In this document: in pieces, positions 52,827-62,500 of the stretch
How the letters are laid out: each line of letters begins with the position of its first letter
Position numbering within the stretch: position 1 is the stretch's first letter
Assembly (NCBI RefSeq): GCF_017874215.1
Contig: NZ_JAGGLB010000001.1
Coordinates: 558,001 to 622,000, forward strand
Direction of reading: 5' to 3'
From: Paenibacillus eucommiae
GTDB lineage: Bacteria > Bacillota > Bacilli > Paenibacillales > NBRC-103111
Length of the DNA: 64,000 bases
Notes under the pieces: generated by a model
What the model saw: the letters and a program-made list of their open reading frames with translations, nothing else
What the model was told of the DNA's origin: nothing
Database searches by the model: none
Translations under genes and position numbers: made by a program

Positions 52827-54626
52827 TCACGACTCCTCCTTAAGCATGGGCAAGCACAACAGGACGATCGTCCCTTTCCCCTGTCGGCTGCTCAATTGAA
52901 TGCCGTATTCCGACCCGAAATGCAGCTTCAGCCGGGAATGCGTATTGTTTAGCCCAATCGATTCTTGCCTGTCCTCCTCGGCATACTCCCGCTTCATGTG
53001 AAGCTCTGTTCGTTTCAGTTGCTCCTCATCCATCCCGATACCGTCGTCTTCGACGGCGACGAGCAGCCGTCCCTCCTCTTCGGACACATCGATCTCGATT
53101 CGCCCTTGAAACTGCTTTAGCTCAAACCCGTGCTGAAGAGCATTTTCTACAATTGGCTGCAGCATAAACTTCAGCACCTGCGCTTGAAGCAGATGATTCG
53201 GCACTCGACAAGATAAGTGGATGCCTTCCCCGTATCTGCGATTCATCAGCTTCACATAGTTATGAATGTAGGCGATTTCATCCTCCAGACTCCAGAGAGG
53301 GGACGTATATTTATAGAACGGCATCAGCATATTGCCGAGCGCCACCACACTGTCCGCGATATCGTCAGCTTTGCGGGCAACGGCCATCCACTTGATCACA
53401 TTCAACGTATTGTATAGAAAATGCGGCGTAATCTGCGCCTGCAGCGCCTTGATTTCGTGATTGTGCTTCTTCGCTTCTATCGCCTCGCTGCGCTGAATCA
53501 GATCAACGATGCTTTGCGACATCCGGTTGAACTGCCGGCTTAGCAATCCGATCTCATTATGCGGAAGCCCTTCGACCTGAACGCCCAGTTGCCCGTGCTG
53601 CAGCTTCTGCATCTGATCGGTTAGTTGGCGTAGCGGCTTCAAGATGAGCTGGGTCCAATAGTTGGAAAATAGCATCATCAAAGCAAGACTGCTTATCAAG
53701 GCGATGACCAAAATACGCTGCAGCTTCTGCAAATCCCCGTTAAACAGCTTGATCGGAATTTCCTTGATCAACACCCAGTCGCTGCTCTCCAGTTCGTAGT
53801 ACACCACCTGGCGAGCATCGGCCTGCTCCGGCTTGTACGAAATACTACCGAACTGACGTTCCGTATCCAACTTGTCAACGACCTCGCTGCGCTTGCCTAG
53901 TCCGGTTTTGTCGAGGCTGGAAATGACCGTGCCCTCTTTATCCACAATATATGCAGTCTCATCAGGCAAAGCGGCCAAGCTTTCATACAGCGAAGCAAGC
54001 GCCTGCTCGCTGATGTTCAAAACCAGGGTGCCACCCCTCCTCAGCGTCTGGGATATTTCGATATAACGAACCGTAGAGATCAGCGGCGTATGCTTGTCAT
54101 CAGTCATAACATCCGGCGACACAAAGTCGACCAGTTGTCGGCCGCCGTACCAGAATATTCGGAACGACTGCGCGGTGCTGGCCTGATGCATATTGGAACG
54201 GTAAAACGGCATGTCTTTGCGACCTTGCTGGTACAGCGGGCTCGACTGCGCTTCGCTGACGACATCGCCATCACCCGCGAACAACAGAACCGACTCCAGC
54301 CAGCTGTTTTGCAATTTGGCCGCTTTAAATAATTTGGCAAGCTCCAAACCGGCGAATAAGTGGTCAACGGCTGAATCTTGATTGCGCAGAAACTCACGAA
54401 CAAGCGGGTTCAGCAGCAGATCGACCGATTGCCGTTCCACTTCTTGGCGGAAAGAAAGAAGCGTTCTCTCCATGTGCTGAAACTGCGACACCGTCGAGCG
54501 CTCCGATTTTTCCTTCAATGTACTCATGATTTGATAATAAATAGCAATCGAGCTTATCGTTAAAATGAAACATCCGATAACCATAAACATGAGATTGAGC
54601 TGATGCTTAAGCTTGATCCTCATCAT
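52827..54626 (-). CDS. YesM-type sensor histidine kinase (fourth pair)
   Basis: About 599 residues from the ATG at 54626 (GGAGTGAGG in front); GTG 54635 and ATG 54623 are alternatives, all overlapping the regulator gene's end. Transmembrane segments near 12-32 and 300-320, extracellular sensor between them, HAMP, TPHFLYNTLNVIKW near 400 (Thr instead of the usual Asn before Pro) and ATPase motifs QPIVENALQHGFE near 492 and EDDGIGM. The overlap implies coupled translation. Its promoter targets are probably the LamG/propeller and SLH genes around it. Confidence 0.92.
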   Translation of the reverse strand: MMRIKLKHQLNLMFMVIGCFILTISSIAIYYQIMSTLKEKSERSTVSQFQHMERTLLSFRQEVERQSVDLLLNPLVREFLRNQDSAVDHLFAGLELAKLFKAAKLQNSWLESVLLFAGDGDVVSEAQSSPLYQQGRKDMPFYRSNMHQASTAQSFRIFWYGGRQLVDFVSPDVMTDDKHTPLISTVRYIEISQTLRRGGTLVLNISEQALASLYESLAALPDETAYIVDKEGTVISSLDKTGLGKRSEVVDKLDTERQFGSISYKPEQADARQVVYYELESSDWVLIKEIPIKLFNGDLQKLQRILVIALISSLALMMLFSNYWTQLILKPLRQLTDQMQKLQHGQLGVQVEGLPHNEIGLLSRQFNRMSQSIVDLIQRSEAIEAKKHNHEIKALQAQITPHFLYNTLNVIKWMAVARKADDIADSVVALGNMLMPFYKYTSPLWSLEDEIAYIHNYVKLMNRRYGEGIHLSCRVPNHLLQAQVLKFMLQPIVENALQHGFELKQFQGRIEIDVSEEEGRLLVAVEDDGIGMDEEQLKRTELHMKREYAEEDRQESIGLNNTHSRLKLHFGSEYGIQLSSRQGKGTIVLLCLPMLKEES

Positions 54627-56241
54627 CCGCCTCACTCCATCTATCGTTGTATCGGTGCATTTTGCGATATTCGCTCGGACTCACACCGACCATTTTCTTG
54701 AACATGCGACTGAAGTAGCTGTAATCCGAAATGCCCACCTGTTCAGCAATTTCATAGGTGCGGTGATCCGTTTCGGCGATCAGTTCCTTCGCTTTGACAA
54801 TCCGGTACTGAATCAAATATTCGATCGGGCTGAAACCTGTTTCCTTCTTGAACATAGCGCCGAGGTAGTTCGAGCTCAATTTGACATGGGCGGAAAGCTT
54901 GTTCAGCGTCACCTCTTCGCGATATTCGCGCTCCATGTAACGAATCGCCTCCATCACTTCGCGGCTCCACACCGGACTCACCTCGCGCAGTTGCAACGTC
55001 CGATGCGTGTACTCGGTAAATGTTTCGCACGCTTCCCGCAATGAATTCGCCTGGCGCAGTCGGGACGAATAATGCTGGAAATGATCCCAGGCATACTCTC
55101 GCGACAGCTTTAGCACGTGGATCGGCATTTGCAGCAGCAGCTGAAAAAAGTCGATCACCGGGCCTTGCTCCCATTCATTCCGCCTGAGAAATTCGTGTAC
55201 GCTGGCTTTCAGTTGCTGCTCCAATTGTGGATGCGCCATATGCCATCCGTTCATCATCTCGGTGAACGCCCGCTCCGCTTCCCTGCTGAGCTCATCCTCC
55301 GAATCGTCCTGGGCGCCGATTGTTCGGGCCGCTCCCAGCACAAATTTGCGCCGAAGCGCCGATCGGCTTTCCCGGTACATGACACGCAAATTGACATATC
55401 CGGTATACACCTCGCTGACGCCGATCGAGAGCGTCGCGTCGAAATAGTCGGCAAACGCGAACCGAATACGCTCAAGCGCATCGCGCAGCTCGTCATGAAA
55501 CTGTTCATCGCCTTGCTGCCTGCGTGAGCTGAAAACGACGATATAACGATTATGGTTATCATAGATGACCTCACCCACGGCGCACTCATTGAGCAGTTCG
55601 TCCAATACGTTGAGCACGCTCATCTTCGTGAGCAGCCCATAATCATCCTTATAGCGCTCCAGCAGCTTCGAATAGTCGTCAATCTCAATCAAGCAAAGCA
55701 GTATCGGGCTCGTGTGATGAATACGCCAGCCCATATCGCCCGCAAACAATAGAAACTCCTGAACGGTGAACCGGCTGCGAAACATAAAGTCCTTGAGCAA
55801 GTTTTCCTTCACCTGCAGTTGCTCCAGCGAATCGGCCGGACGCTTCTTCACCTCGGGGACGAGCGACATCTCCTGCGAAATACGGGAGAGGAGATGCTGC
55901 ATCTCGTCAGTGGTCATCGTCAATTTCGAAATGTAATCGCTTATTCCAAGCGTAAACGCCTTTCGAACCCGGTCGAACTCGTCCAGGCAGGACAAGACGA
56001 CGATTTTCGTGCTGCGATCATGCTTGCGAATACGCTCAATCAACTCCAGCCCGTTCACCACAGGCATCCGAATATCGGTGATAATCAAGTCCGGGTTGAG
56101 CTCACGGTAGGCGTCCCAAGCCTCCTGACCATTCGTTGCCTCGGCGACGATCGTCATCCCGTGATCCTCCCATTGAATCGCCGCGATCAAGGCTTGCCGC
56201 GCCAACGGCTCGTCCTCAGCAATAATTACGCGATACATCAT
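54607..56241 (-). CDS. AraC-family (YesN-type) response regulator (fourth pair)
   Basis: 544 residues, AGGAGG before adjacent ATGs at 56241/56238. Receiver with IIAEDEP and IITDIRMPVVNG near residue 54, a conserved Ser-Lys (ISKLTMT) where most have Lys-Pro, a long central domain (about 140-420), then AraC domain (LSSNYLGAMFKKETG; VGISDYSYFSRMF; SPSEYRK). Pairs with the kinase that overlaps its 3' end. It has its own sigma-A promoter. Confidence 0.92.
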   Translation of the reverse strand: MMYRVIIAEDEPLARQALIAAIQWEDHGMTIVAEATNGQEAWDAYRELNPDLIITDIRMPVVNGLELIERIRKHDRSTKIVVLSCLDEFDRVRKAFTLGISDYISKLTMTTDEMQHLLSRISQEMSLVPEVKKRPADSLEQLQVKENLLKDFMFRSRFTVQEFLLFAGDMGWRIHHTSPILLCLIEIDDYSKLLERYKDDYGLLTKMSVLNVLDELLNECAVGEVIYDNHNRYIVVFSSRRQQGDEQFHDELRDALERIRFAFADYFDATLSIGVSEVYTGYVNLRVMYRESRSALRRKFVLGAARTIGAQDDSEDELSREAERAFTEMMNGWHMAHPQLEQQLKASVHEFLRRNEWEQGPVIDFFQLLLQMPIHVLKLSREYAWDHFQHYSSRLRQANSLREACETFTEYTHRTLQLREVSPVWSREVMEAIRYMEREYREEVTLNKLSAHVKLSSNYLGAMFKKETGFSPIEYLIQYRIVKAKELIAETDHRTYEIAEQVGISDYSYFSRMFKKMVGVSPSEYRKMHRYNDRWSEADDEDQA

Positions 56242-56270
56242 CCAAGCCTCCTGCGTATCCGTTTACTCGC

Positions 56271-56299
56271 ATTTTACAGAAGTTGCGAACCATTGGCAA
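56271..56299 (-). promoter_or_regulatory. Sigma-A-type promoter of the fourth regulator/kinase pair
   Basis: Minus strand TTGCCA (56294-56299) and TAAAAT (56271-56276), spacer 17 bp, about 30 nt upstream of the regulator. The hexamers lie inside a remnant of a UPF0316 coding end. Confidence 0.6.
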
Positions 56300-56312
56300 T
56301 ATGCTCGCCGCA
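56278..56312 (-). pseudogene. C-terminal remnant of a UPF0316 gene
   Basis: The minus strand reads GEHIANGSQLL-stop, nearly the same as the last residues of the intact UPF0316 protein at 58572 (GYHIANGSKLL-stop), and the DNA is alike over about 30 nt. A scar of a segmental duplication. Confidence 0.7.
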
Positions 56313-56326
56313 CGCAGATTATGGAC

Positions 56327-56641
56327 TTACTTGGTTTTGGGTACAACGTGAAAATGGATATGCGAATCGAGATCGCCGTACACCCGCATAATTGATCTTC
56401 TCCGCAGCAAATTCTTCCTTTAACGCCTCCGCAACCTTGGCCACATCGCTCATATATTGATTGCGTTCTTCATCTTCCAACTGGAATAGTTCGGTTTTAT
56501 GAGCATTCAAAACCACTGTACAGCGGCCCTGATACTCTTGCTCGTTATTCAGATACACCGTCGATACTTGAAGCTTACATATTTCTTTCATGTAGCCTTT
56601 GTATTCATCTGTACATAGAAACAATTGTGAGTTTCGCTCAT
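56327..56641 (-). pseudogene. Second HIT-family gene with two single-base frameshifts
   Basis: Starting at ATG 56641 (AGGAGG 8 nt before it) the frame reads MSETHNC, then needs one extra T to continue as FLCTDEYKGYMKEICKLQV (giving a zinc CxxC), runs open through VNGRC-like strands (EYQGRCTVVLNAHKTEL) and EAL-EEFAAEKINYA, then needs one G removed near 56384 to continue VYGDLDSHIHFHVVPKTK-stop, which holds the His-x-His-x-His catalytic motif. With both corrections it is a normal 105-residue HIT protein. As sequenced, the product would lack the active site. Confidence 0.82.
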
Positions 56642-56653
56642 ATCACTGTCCTC

Positions 56654-58279
56654 CTACTCTAATGCAGCAATTTCCTCCGCCGTCAACGCGCCGTCGAACA
56701 GTTCAACCTTCCGCATCACGCCGGAAAAATGACATTGCGGCCCTTTACCGAGCGTAACTGGCAGACCCGCCAGCGCGGAGCTGTCGATCGTTCCGCTATC
56801 GCATGCCGCTTCGGAGACGAGCCGACCGTCCACGTACAGCGCCAGCCGCTGCTGATCGTACGTCACGATAGCTTGGTGCCAGCCGTCGGCCAGCGACTCA
56901 TCGTACGTCGCCAGCGGGTCGCGGCTTAAGCTCCACACTTTGCCGCTTGGTAGCGTGCCGGCAAACAGCTTACCGCTGCATACCGCCATCGACCAGACGC
57001 GGCGGTAGCGAATGTTCGGATCCTGCTCCTCCAGCTCGGCGATCTTCTCCCAGCTGCGCTCGCCGTTGTAACGGTATACGAAACCGCCTGGCAGCGTTCC
57101 GCCGTACAGCTTGCCGTTAAATACCGAGACGCCCATGACTTCCAGTTCCTCGTCCATCCGTCCGTAATCGCTCCACTCCGTCCCGCCCTCATAACGCAGC
57201 ATCCTTGCCTCGTTCCAGATGCCCATCAACAACCGATTGTGGAACGTGGAGAAGCAGTATACCTGCGAGCATTGCGGCACGTTGCCGCAATACGTCCACG
57301 GCTCATCAAGCTTGCGTCGGTATACGCCGCCGCTTTCGTTGCAGCCGATATACAGATCGCCTTGATACGGCGCAAGATTAAACGTGCGCGTCTTGCCTTC
57401 CGGTCCCGGTGCGCCGAGCTCCTCGCAGTTGCCGTGCTCGTCGTAAGCAAACACCCCGTGCGGGTAGAATGACATCGCGATTAGCCGATCGTCGTAGACG
57501 GTCATTGCTCCAATACTGTCGTTGTCCGGCACGGGCAACTCCCCCAATAATTCCCATTCCCGACCGCCCTTGTAGCGAAAAATCCGCCCGCCCGGCTCTT
57601 CATTGGGCGAACCCGGAATCGACGAGCCGCTGGCGCGGTAACGCATCGTGCCCGCATATAACTCTCCCTTGAACTCGGCCAACGCGTAAACGGCATTGCT
57701 CTCGTCCGGATGGCCGCAGTCGATCCACGTCTCCGCCGCCTCGTCCAGACGGAATACCCGCCCACGGTGGTCGACGGCGTTGTCGAACGTACCCGCATAC
57801 AGATGGCCGCCGTACACGCAAAGCGCACTTACCATCCGCCCGTCCCCTGGGCTGCCCCAATCCTTCCAGACATCCTCGCCGCTCGCGGTGCCCCAGCCGA
57901 ATTGCAGATTACGCCAGTTGGACTGGGTCGACGTCACTCCCGCCTGCGTCAACACTGACAAATGCCAGCCCTCCATCCGCTCCTCCGAATAAACGCTGGC
58001 CAAACCGCCAGGCAAAAAGCCTTTGCCGTCCTTCACCCGAAACTCCAGCGCCAAGCTGAACGGACGGCTTCCGTCCGTTTCTGCCGATACTGGCAGCACG
58101 ACCGCCGAGTCAATACCATCAAATACTGCGCCCTCTTCGTCAAATACAAGCTGACCGCTCGCCTCGCCATGTCGGCCTTCTCCCGAAGCGTCCCGACAAT
58201 CGGCTCGCAGTGGCCAATAACCGATGCGGCGTCCCTTGGCGGAACGCTCCTCCTGCATGCTCCCGTCCGTTTTGTTCAT
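56654..58279 (-). CDS. LamG-like domain interrupted by a beta-propeller
   Basis: 541 residues, GGGAGG before the ATG, no signal peptide. Residues about 18-90 (IGYWPLRADCRDASGEGRHG; FSLALEFRVKDG) are the first half of a LamG/concanavalin fold; residues 450-541 (DGWHQAIVTYDQQRLALYVDGRLV; VMRKVELFDGALTAEEIAAL) are the second half. Between them lie about six propeller blades, each with a pattern like YGGHLYAGTFD / FKGELYAGTMR / FNGKLYGGTLPGG and a Trp-containing strand. It is probably a carbohydrate-binding or sensing protein. Located just downstream of a decayed copy of itself and a duplicated promoter element. Confidence 0.82.
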   Translation of the reverse strand: MNKTDGSMQEERSAKGRRIGYWPLRADCRDASGEGRHGEASGQLVFDEEGAVFDGIDSAVVLPVSAETDGSRPFSLALEFRVKDGKGFLPGGLASVYSEERMEGWHLSVLTQAGVTSTQSNWRNLQFGWGTASGEDVWKDWGSPGDGRMVSALCVYGGHLYAGTFDNAVDHRGRVFRLDEAAETWIDCGHPDESNAVYALAEFKGELYAGTMRYRASGSSIPGSPNEEPGGRIFRYKGGREWELLGELPVPDNDSIGAMTVYDDRLIAMSFYPHGVFAYDEHGNCEELGAPGPEGKTRTFNLAPYQGDLYIGCNESGGVYRRKLDEPWTYCGNVPQCSQVYCFSTFHNRLLMGIWNEARMLRYEGGTEWSDYGRMDEELEVMGVSVFNGKLYGGTLPGGFVYRYNGERSWEKIAELEEQDPNIRYRRVWSMAVCSGKLFAGTLPSGKVWSLSRDPLATYDESLADGWHQAIVTYDQQRLALYVDGRLVSEAACDSGTIDSSALAGLPVTLGKGPQCHFSGVMRKVELFDGALTAEEIAALE

Positions 58280-58369
58280 CTGCCATTCCTCCCATATTTG
58301 CTTTTGTCATCATTCAATCTCAAAACGCGCCACTGATCCTACGACTTCGTAGTACTCTAACCCGCCTGC

Positions 58370-58470
58370 AAATACGCCAATTCGGCTGAGCCGATGTCAC
58401 CTCGGCTTACGTCAATACGGAGAGATGCCAGCCTTCCATTCGCTCTTCCGTATATATCTTTGCGGGATGC
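58370..58470 (-). pseudogene. Short remnant of another LamG/propeller copy
   Basis: The minus strand reads AKIYTEERMEGWHLSVLT, stop, AEVTSAQPNWRIC, matching the intact gene's SVYSEERMEGWHLSVLTQAG and VTSTQSNWRN region. Too short to be functional. Confidence 0.72.
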
Positions 58471-58472
58471 TC

Positions 58473-58560
58473 CCCTCTCCCCTTTACAATAAAGGCTGAC
58501 TGGAAAGACGAACATGCACATTCCAAAGATTTTCTTGGAGAATCTCCATATTTTAACCGA
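58473..58560 (-). promoter_or_regulatory. Duplicated promoter-like element, second copy
   Basis: Shares TTTACAATAA, CGAACATGCACA, AAGATTTTCT and GGAGAATC blocks with 52741-52822. Lies between the UPF0316 stop and the LamG remnant; transcription could run on into the intact gene at 58279. Confidence 0.5.
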
Positions 58561-58571
58561 AGGTAAACACT

Positions 58572-59096
58572 CTACAGAAGTTTCGAACCATTGGCAATGT
58601 GATAGCCGTTGCCGATCGAACCTGGATCGTAAGAAACGATGAACGCCTTCGGCTCTATCTCCTCCACCGTTCTCTTCAATTCCGCCTCCCGCTTGCGTCG
58701 AACAAGTGCGTACATCATAAGTCGCGGTCCGTCGCGGCCGTCTGCCATCCAGCTGGTAACAGCAAAGCCTCGCCGGCGGAGTTCATCCAACAGCGGGCTA
58801 GCGGAGCTTGAAGTGATAATCTGAAAAGAAGAGTAACCGAGCGCTAGTAACTGCTCAATGCGGCTGCCGACATAAATACCACTGCCCCAGCCGATACAAT
58901 ACACGATCAAATTCACGATATTCGTAATATCTTGCAAAACAATGTTCAGTCCGACGAGGTAGATGAGTACCTCGACCGTGCTGAGCACAGAGGCAAGAAC
59001 GCGATATCGCTTGATGACCAGAATAACGCGAAGCGTGTTGATCGCCACATACGTAATGTTGATAGCAAATATGAGCAGAAGCGTAACAATCTGCAT
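58572..59096 (-). CDS. UPF0316 (DUF2179/DUF5698) membrane protein
   Basis: 174 residues, GGTGGAG before the ATG. Three hydrophobic N-terminal segments (VTLLLIFAINITYVAINTLRVILVI; VLIYLVGLNIVLQDI; IVNLIVYCIGWGSGIYVG) and a C-terminal DUF2179 domain (YALVRRKREAELKRTVEEIEPKAFIVSYD). The family is common in Bacillales; function unknown, DUF2179 may bind a small ligand. The C-terminal end was copied upstream of the regulator at 56241. Confidence 0.87.
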   Translation of the reverse strand: MQIVTLLLIFAINITYVAINTLRVILVIKRYRVLASVLSTVEVLIYLVGLNIVLQDITNIVNLIVYCIGWGSGIYVGSRIEQLLALGYSSFQIITSSSASPLLDELRRRGFAVTSWMADGRDGPRLMMYALVRRKREAELKRTVEEIEPKAFIVSYDPGSIGNGYHIANGSKLL

Positions 59097-59110
59097 GGCG
59101 TCTCTCCACC

Positions 59111-59509
59111 TTATCTTTCCGAATTATTAACCAGCAAATAAGTCGGCACCAGTCCCCCACTGAAAAACATCGTAATGATGAAGTAGTAGAAAATCGGCTT
59201 TCTGTCGATCAAATTTTCACTTGATAGGGCATAAGCGGAAGATAACGAAAACAGAATGACCAGTGATGTATTCGTTACCTTCAGAAAAACCGTGTTTAGC
59301 ATGGAGCGCATAAATGTATAATTGCTAATCAATTGATTGTAGGCTCTAACTGGAAACCAATCGGCCACAATCCGACCATCCCTTGTCAGATCGCCTTCGC
59401 ATCGCTGTCCGAAATCGCCAATACGTTGAAAAATGTAACGAGGAACAACTGTCACCTCGGTATCATTGGGAGCGTTGGGATTCGGCCCGGTCACAACCTT
59501 GCCATTCAC
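59111..59509 (-). pseudogene. Truncated LplC-type permease fragment with unrelated N-terminus
   Basis: Residues about 60-132 (MRSMLNTVFLKVTNTSLVILFSLSSAYALSSENL; FYYFIITMFFSGGLVPTYLLV) match the middle of LplC-type permeases, but the chain ends abruptly before the EAA loop. The first 55 residues (TGPNPNAPNDTEVTVVPRY; FGQRCEGDLTRDGRIVADWFP) do not resemble a permease and their origin is unknown. It is a non-functional chimera between the SLH giant and UPF0316. Confidence 0.75.
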
Positions 59510-59561
59510 CGGTTCTTGCCTCCCACGTTAATCGGTTGTTCAGCCAAATCAGCGTGCCAAT

Positions 59562-62500
59562 TTACACCTGTAACTTAAGCAAATTATAGACAGCGTTGGC
59601 AGCCTCAGCCCGATTCATCAATACCTTCGGAGCAAATTGACTGTTTCCTCTTCCGCTTACCAACCCCAGTTGCGCGGCCAAATCTAAATCTGCTTGTGCC
59701 CATGTACTTACCTGATTGCGATCGATAAACCGAGACACGGCTCCAGTCGATAGTGGATTGCCATGCGTTAACATGTAAGCCCGAACGAGCATGACAACCA
59801 TTTCCTCCCGGGTGATGTTTTGGTCAGGTTCAAAGCTCATGTCTCCACGCCCTCTGACAAGCCCTGCGGCTGCAGCGGCCGACACGCTATCTGCATACCA
59901 AGCAGACGAATCCACGTCTACGAAACGCTGTTCTCCTCCTGCTTTCAGCCCGAGAATACGGACAAGCAAGACTGTGAACTCTGCGCGGGTCACATTCCGG
60001 GACGGCTCATATTTAGTATCGCTCCCGCCTTCGATCAAATGACGAGCAGCCATTTCCTTCAACATCCTGTTGGCCCAGTGATTGGCCGGTACATCGTCGA
60101 ACGTTTTGTCGTATGCCAGAACAACCAATCTGCCAGGACGAGCAAGCTCCGCCTCGATCCGGCCGTCTTTAATCTTGCCGCCCACGTATACGAGTTTCCC
60201 GTTCTCACCAAGCATATAAACACCGAGCAAGCCGACATCAGCCTGCGGATCGAAGGCTAATCTTACCGTAACCGGCGATTCAAGCTTTACTCCTGACGGT
60301 TCTGCATGCATTTGAAAATCGTATACTTTACTGGCAGCAGTTAACGAGGCAAAGGTTTGTTCTCTTGCCCGTGCGAGCGCCTGCTCTTCAGCATTGCCCC
60401 AGTTGGCATTCAAGGACATTTGAACCTGATTGCCGCTGCCTACTCCCGATGCCCCCATCTGCTGCAAGATTTGCTTGATTGCATCCTTTGACAGCGTCAC
60501 CGCGGCATCGCCTTGGATCACGGTCAGTTGCTTTGCAACGGCCAATACATCAGTTGCCACGGATACTTCCGGCTTCCCTTCTTCCAGTAAGATTATTACA
60601 TTCCCGTTCAAATCCGGCTGCACGCCATCCTGCCCATGATTAGGCGAAGTGTTTCCGCCGGAATTCTCATCTTGATTATTGCCCGAGTCGGACGACAGGA
60701 CGGTGATCTGCACATTCGCTATTTTACCGTTTAAGGTTGCCGTAATGCTCGTTTCCCCTGAACGCAGCGCCTTCACCACGCCACTAGCGTTTACGCTTGC
60801 CACTTCCGGCTTGCTGCTCTCGAATAGAGCGTCCGCGGACGCATCCCTTATCGTTCCATCGCTATATGCGGCCGTTACGCTCAACTGCGCCGTCGCGCCG
60901 ATTTTCATAGCTGGGATCGCGCCAAGATGAATGGAGTCGACAGTAGGGACATCGTCGCTCATATCCGTTTCAATATTCGAAATCCGGAAGGTATGAGCCC
61001 CTGTCCATCCCGTAGCAGGGAAAAACTTCAATTGCGAAATACCGTCAGGGTATACTTCAAACCCGGGTTCACCCTCGATTTGAATAACCGATTTTCCACT
61101 GTCTTTCACGATGCTCTGGATCAAATAACCGTGTGAAGTACCGTCAGGATGGTCAACCACAATATATTGGCCTTGAATATTGACCGGAACGTCCGCAGCC
61201 GTTACGAACGCGTCATAAGGTGCGCCTTCGGCCTTGCGGAGCACTTTCTGAATATCGCCGACAATCGCCCCGGCACCGCTTACTTCGACGTTTCCATATT
61301 TCAGGCTGGTACCATCCATCAACATCATTTTCGTCACAATGCCGTCTTCAAGACGAATAAAACCCATTTTTCCATCCAGCTTGATATTTCCGGCGACTAG
61401 CAGTGTCTCGGACCCCTGCGGCGAACTGAGAATAATATCCTTTGTCGTTCCGTACGTAATGGCAACAGCAACATCGCCCTCCTGCGCCTGATCCAGCTCC
61501 AGCCGTTCCACCTTCTGAATTTTCGCGTTCACTCCGGCAGCATAAGGCTCCAGCGCTGTCACGAACGTACTTTTCAAATTGTTGCCTTCCCGTCTCAAAA
61601 CGAACTTGGGCATGGTAAACTCGTCCGCGCGATCGTTCGTGTCAATATTGCTGACTCGCGTATTGCGTATCGACGGGGAGCGGCTCAAGAACAACTCATT
61701 GTGTCCCGGCTCCAGCAAGCCCGTAATTTGCAAATTGCTGCGATTATCCTCATTTTCCTTCGTTACCAAAGTCATCGAATACGTGTCATCCGACAATTCC
61801 GCCTGTTTGACATCGCGAAGGTACATATAACCGTAGTACTCGTTACCGGCTGATCCCTGCTCATACTCATTCGTCGGCGGAACAACTTGCGTTCCGGCGG
61901 GTAACAGATAAGGGCCGTAATCCGTCAAATTCATGTCCGTTTCAAATACCGCGTCATGGTTGGCATCGCCTTGCAGCGTATACTCGTGGCGGCTCCCTCC
62001 CGACACTCTGAATATATCGAGAACATAACCCTCGTCTCCATTGCCCCCAGGGAAGGTAATATACCATGGCTGTCTTCGATACTCATCCACGCCAGCGTAG
62101 CCTTTCTCCTCTCTGGCCTCCATAATCTTCACGATATCGTCGGCGGGGGCAAACAACGCCAAACTACCGCCCGATTGACTCTGCGAATTCACCTGCATAT
62201 CTTTGCCGTCAACGACGACTGTATTGTGTCCCATCGTCGATGTCGCCCACTGCCGATATTTCGTATGGGTATATCCCAAATCGGGAATCAGCTCCTGGCC
62301 ATTGCTATACAGGTTCAGGTTGAGCGGGTCATAATGATCATGGCCATATTTAGGGCTGAATGTCATGTAGAGTTGCGATTGATTCATGCCATCCCCCAGC
62401 GCAAGGCGAGCGATTCCTGCTGCGGGTTGCAATAGGGAACCTAAGATCGGATTGGCTTGTCCCCCATATGCCCATGTATCCCCGAGAGGCACGTATTTCC

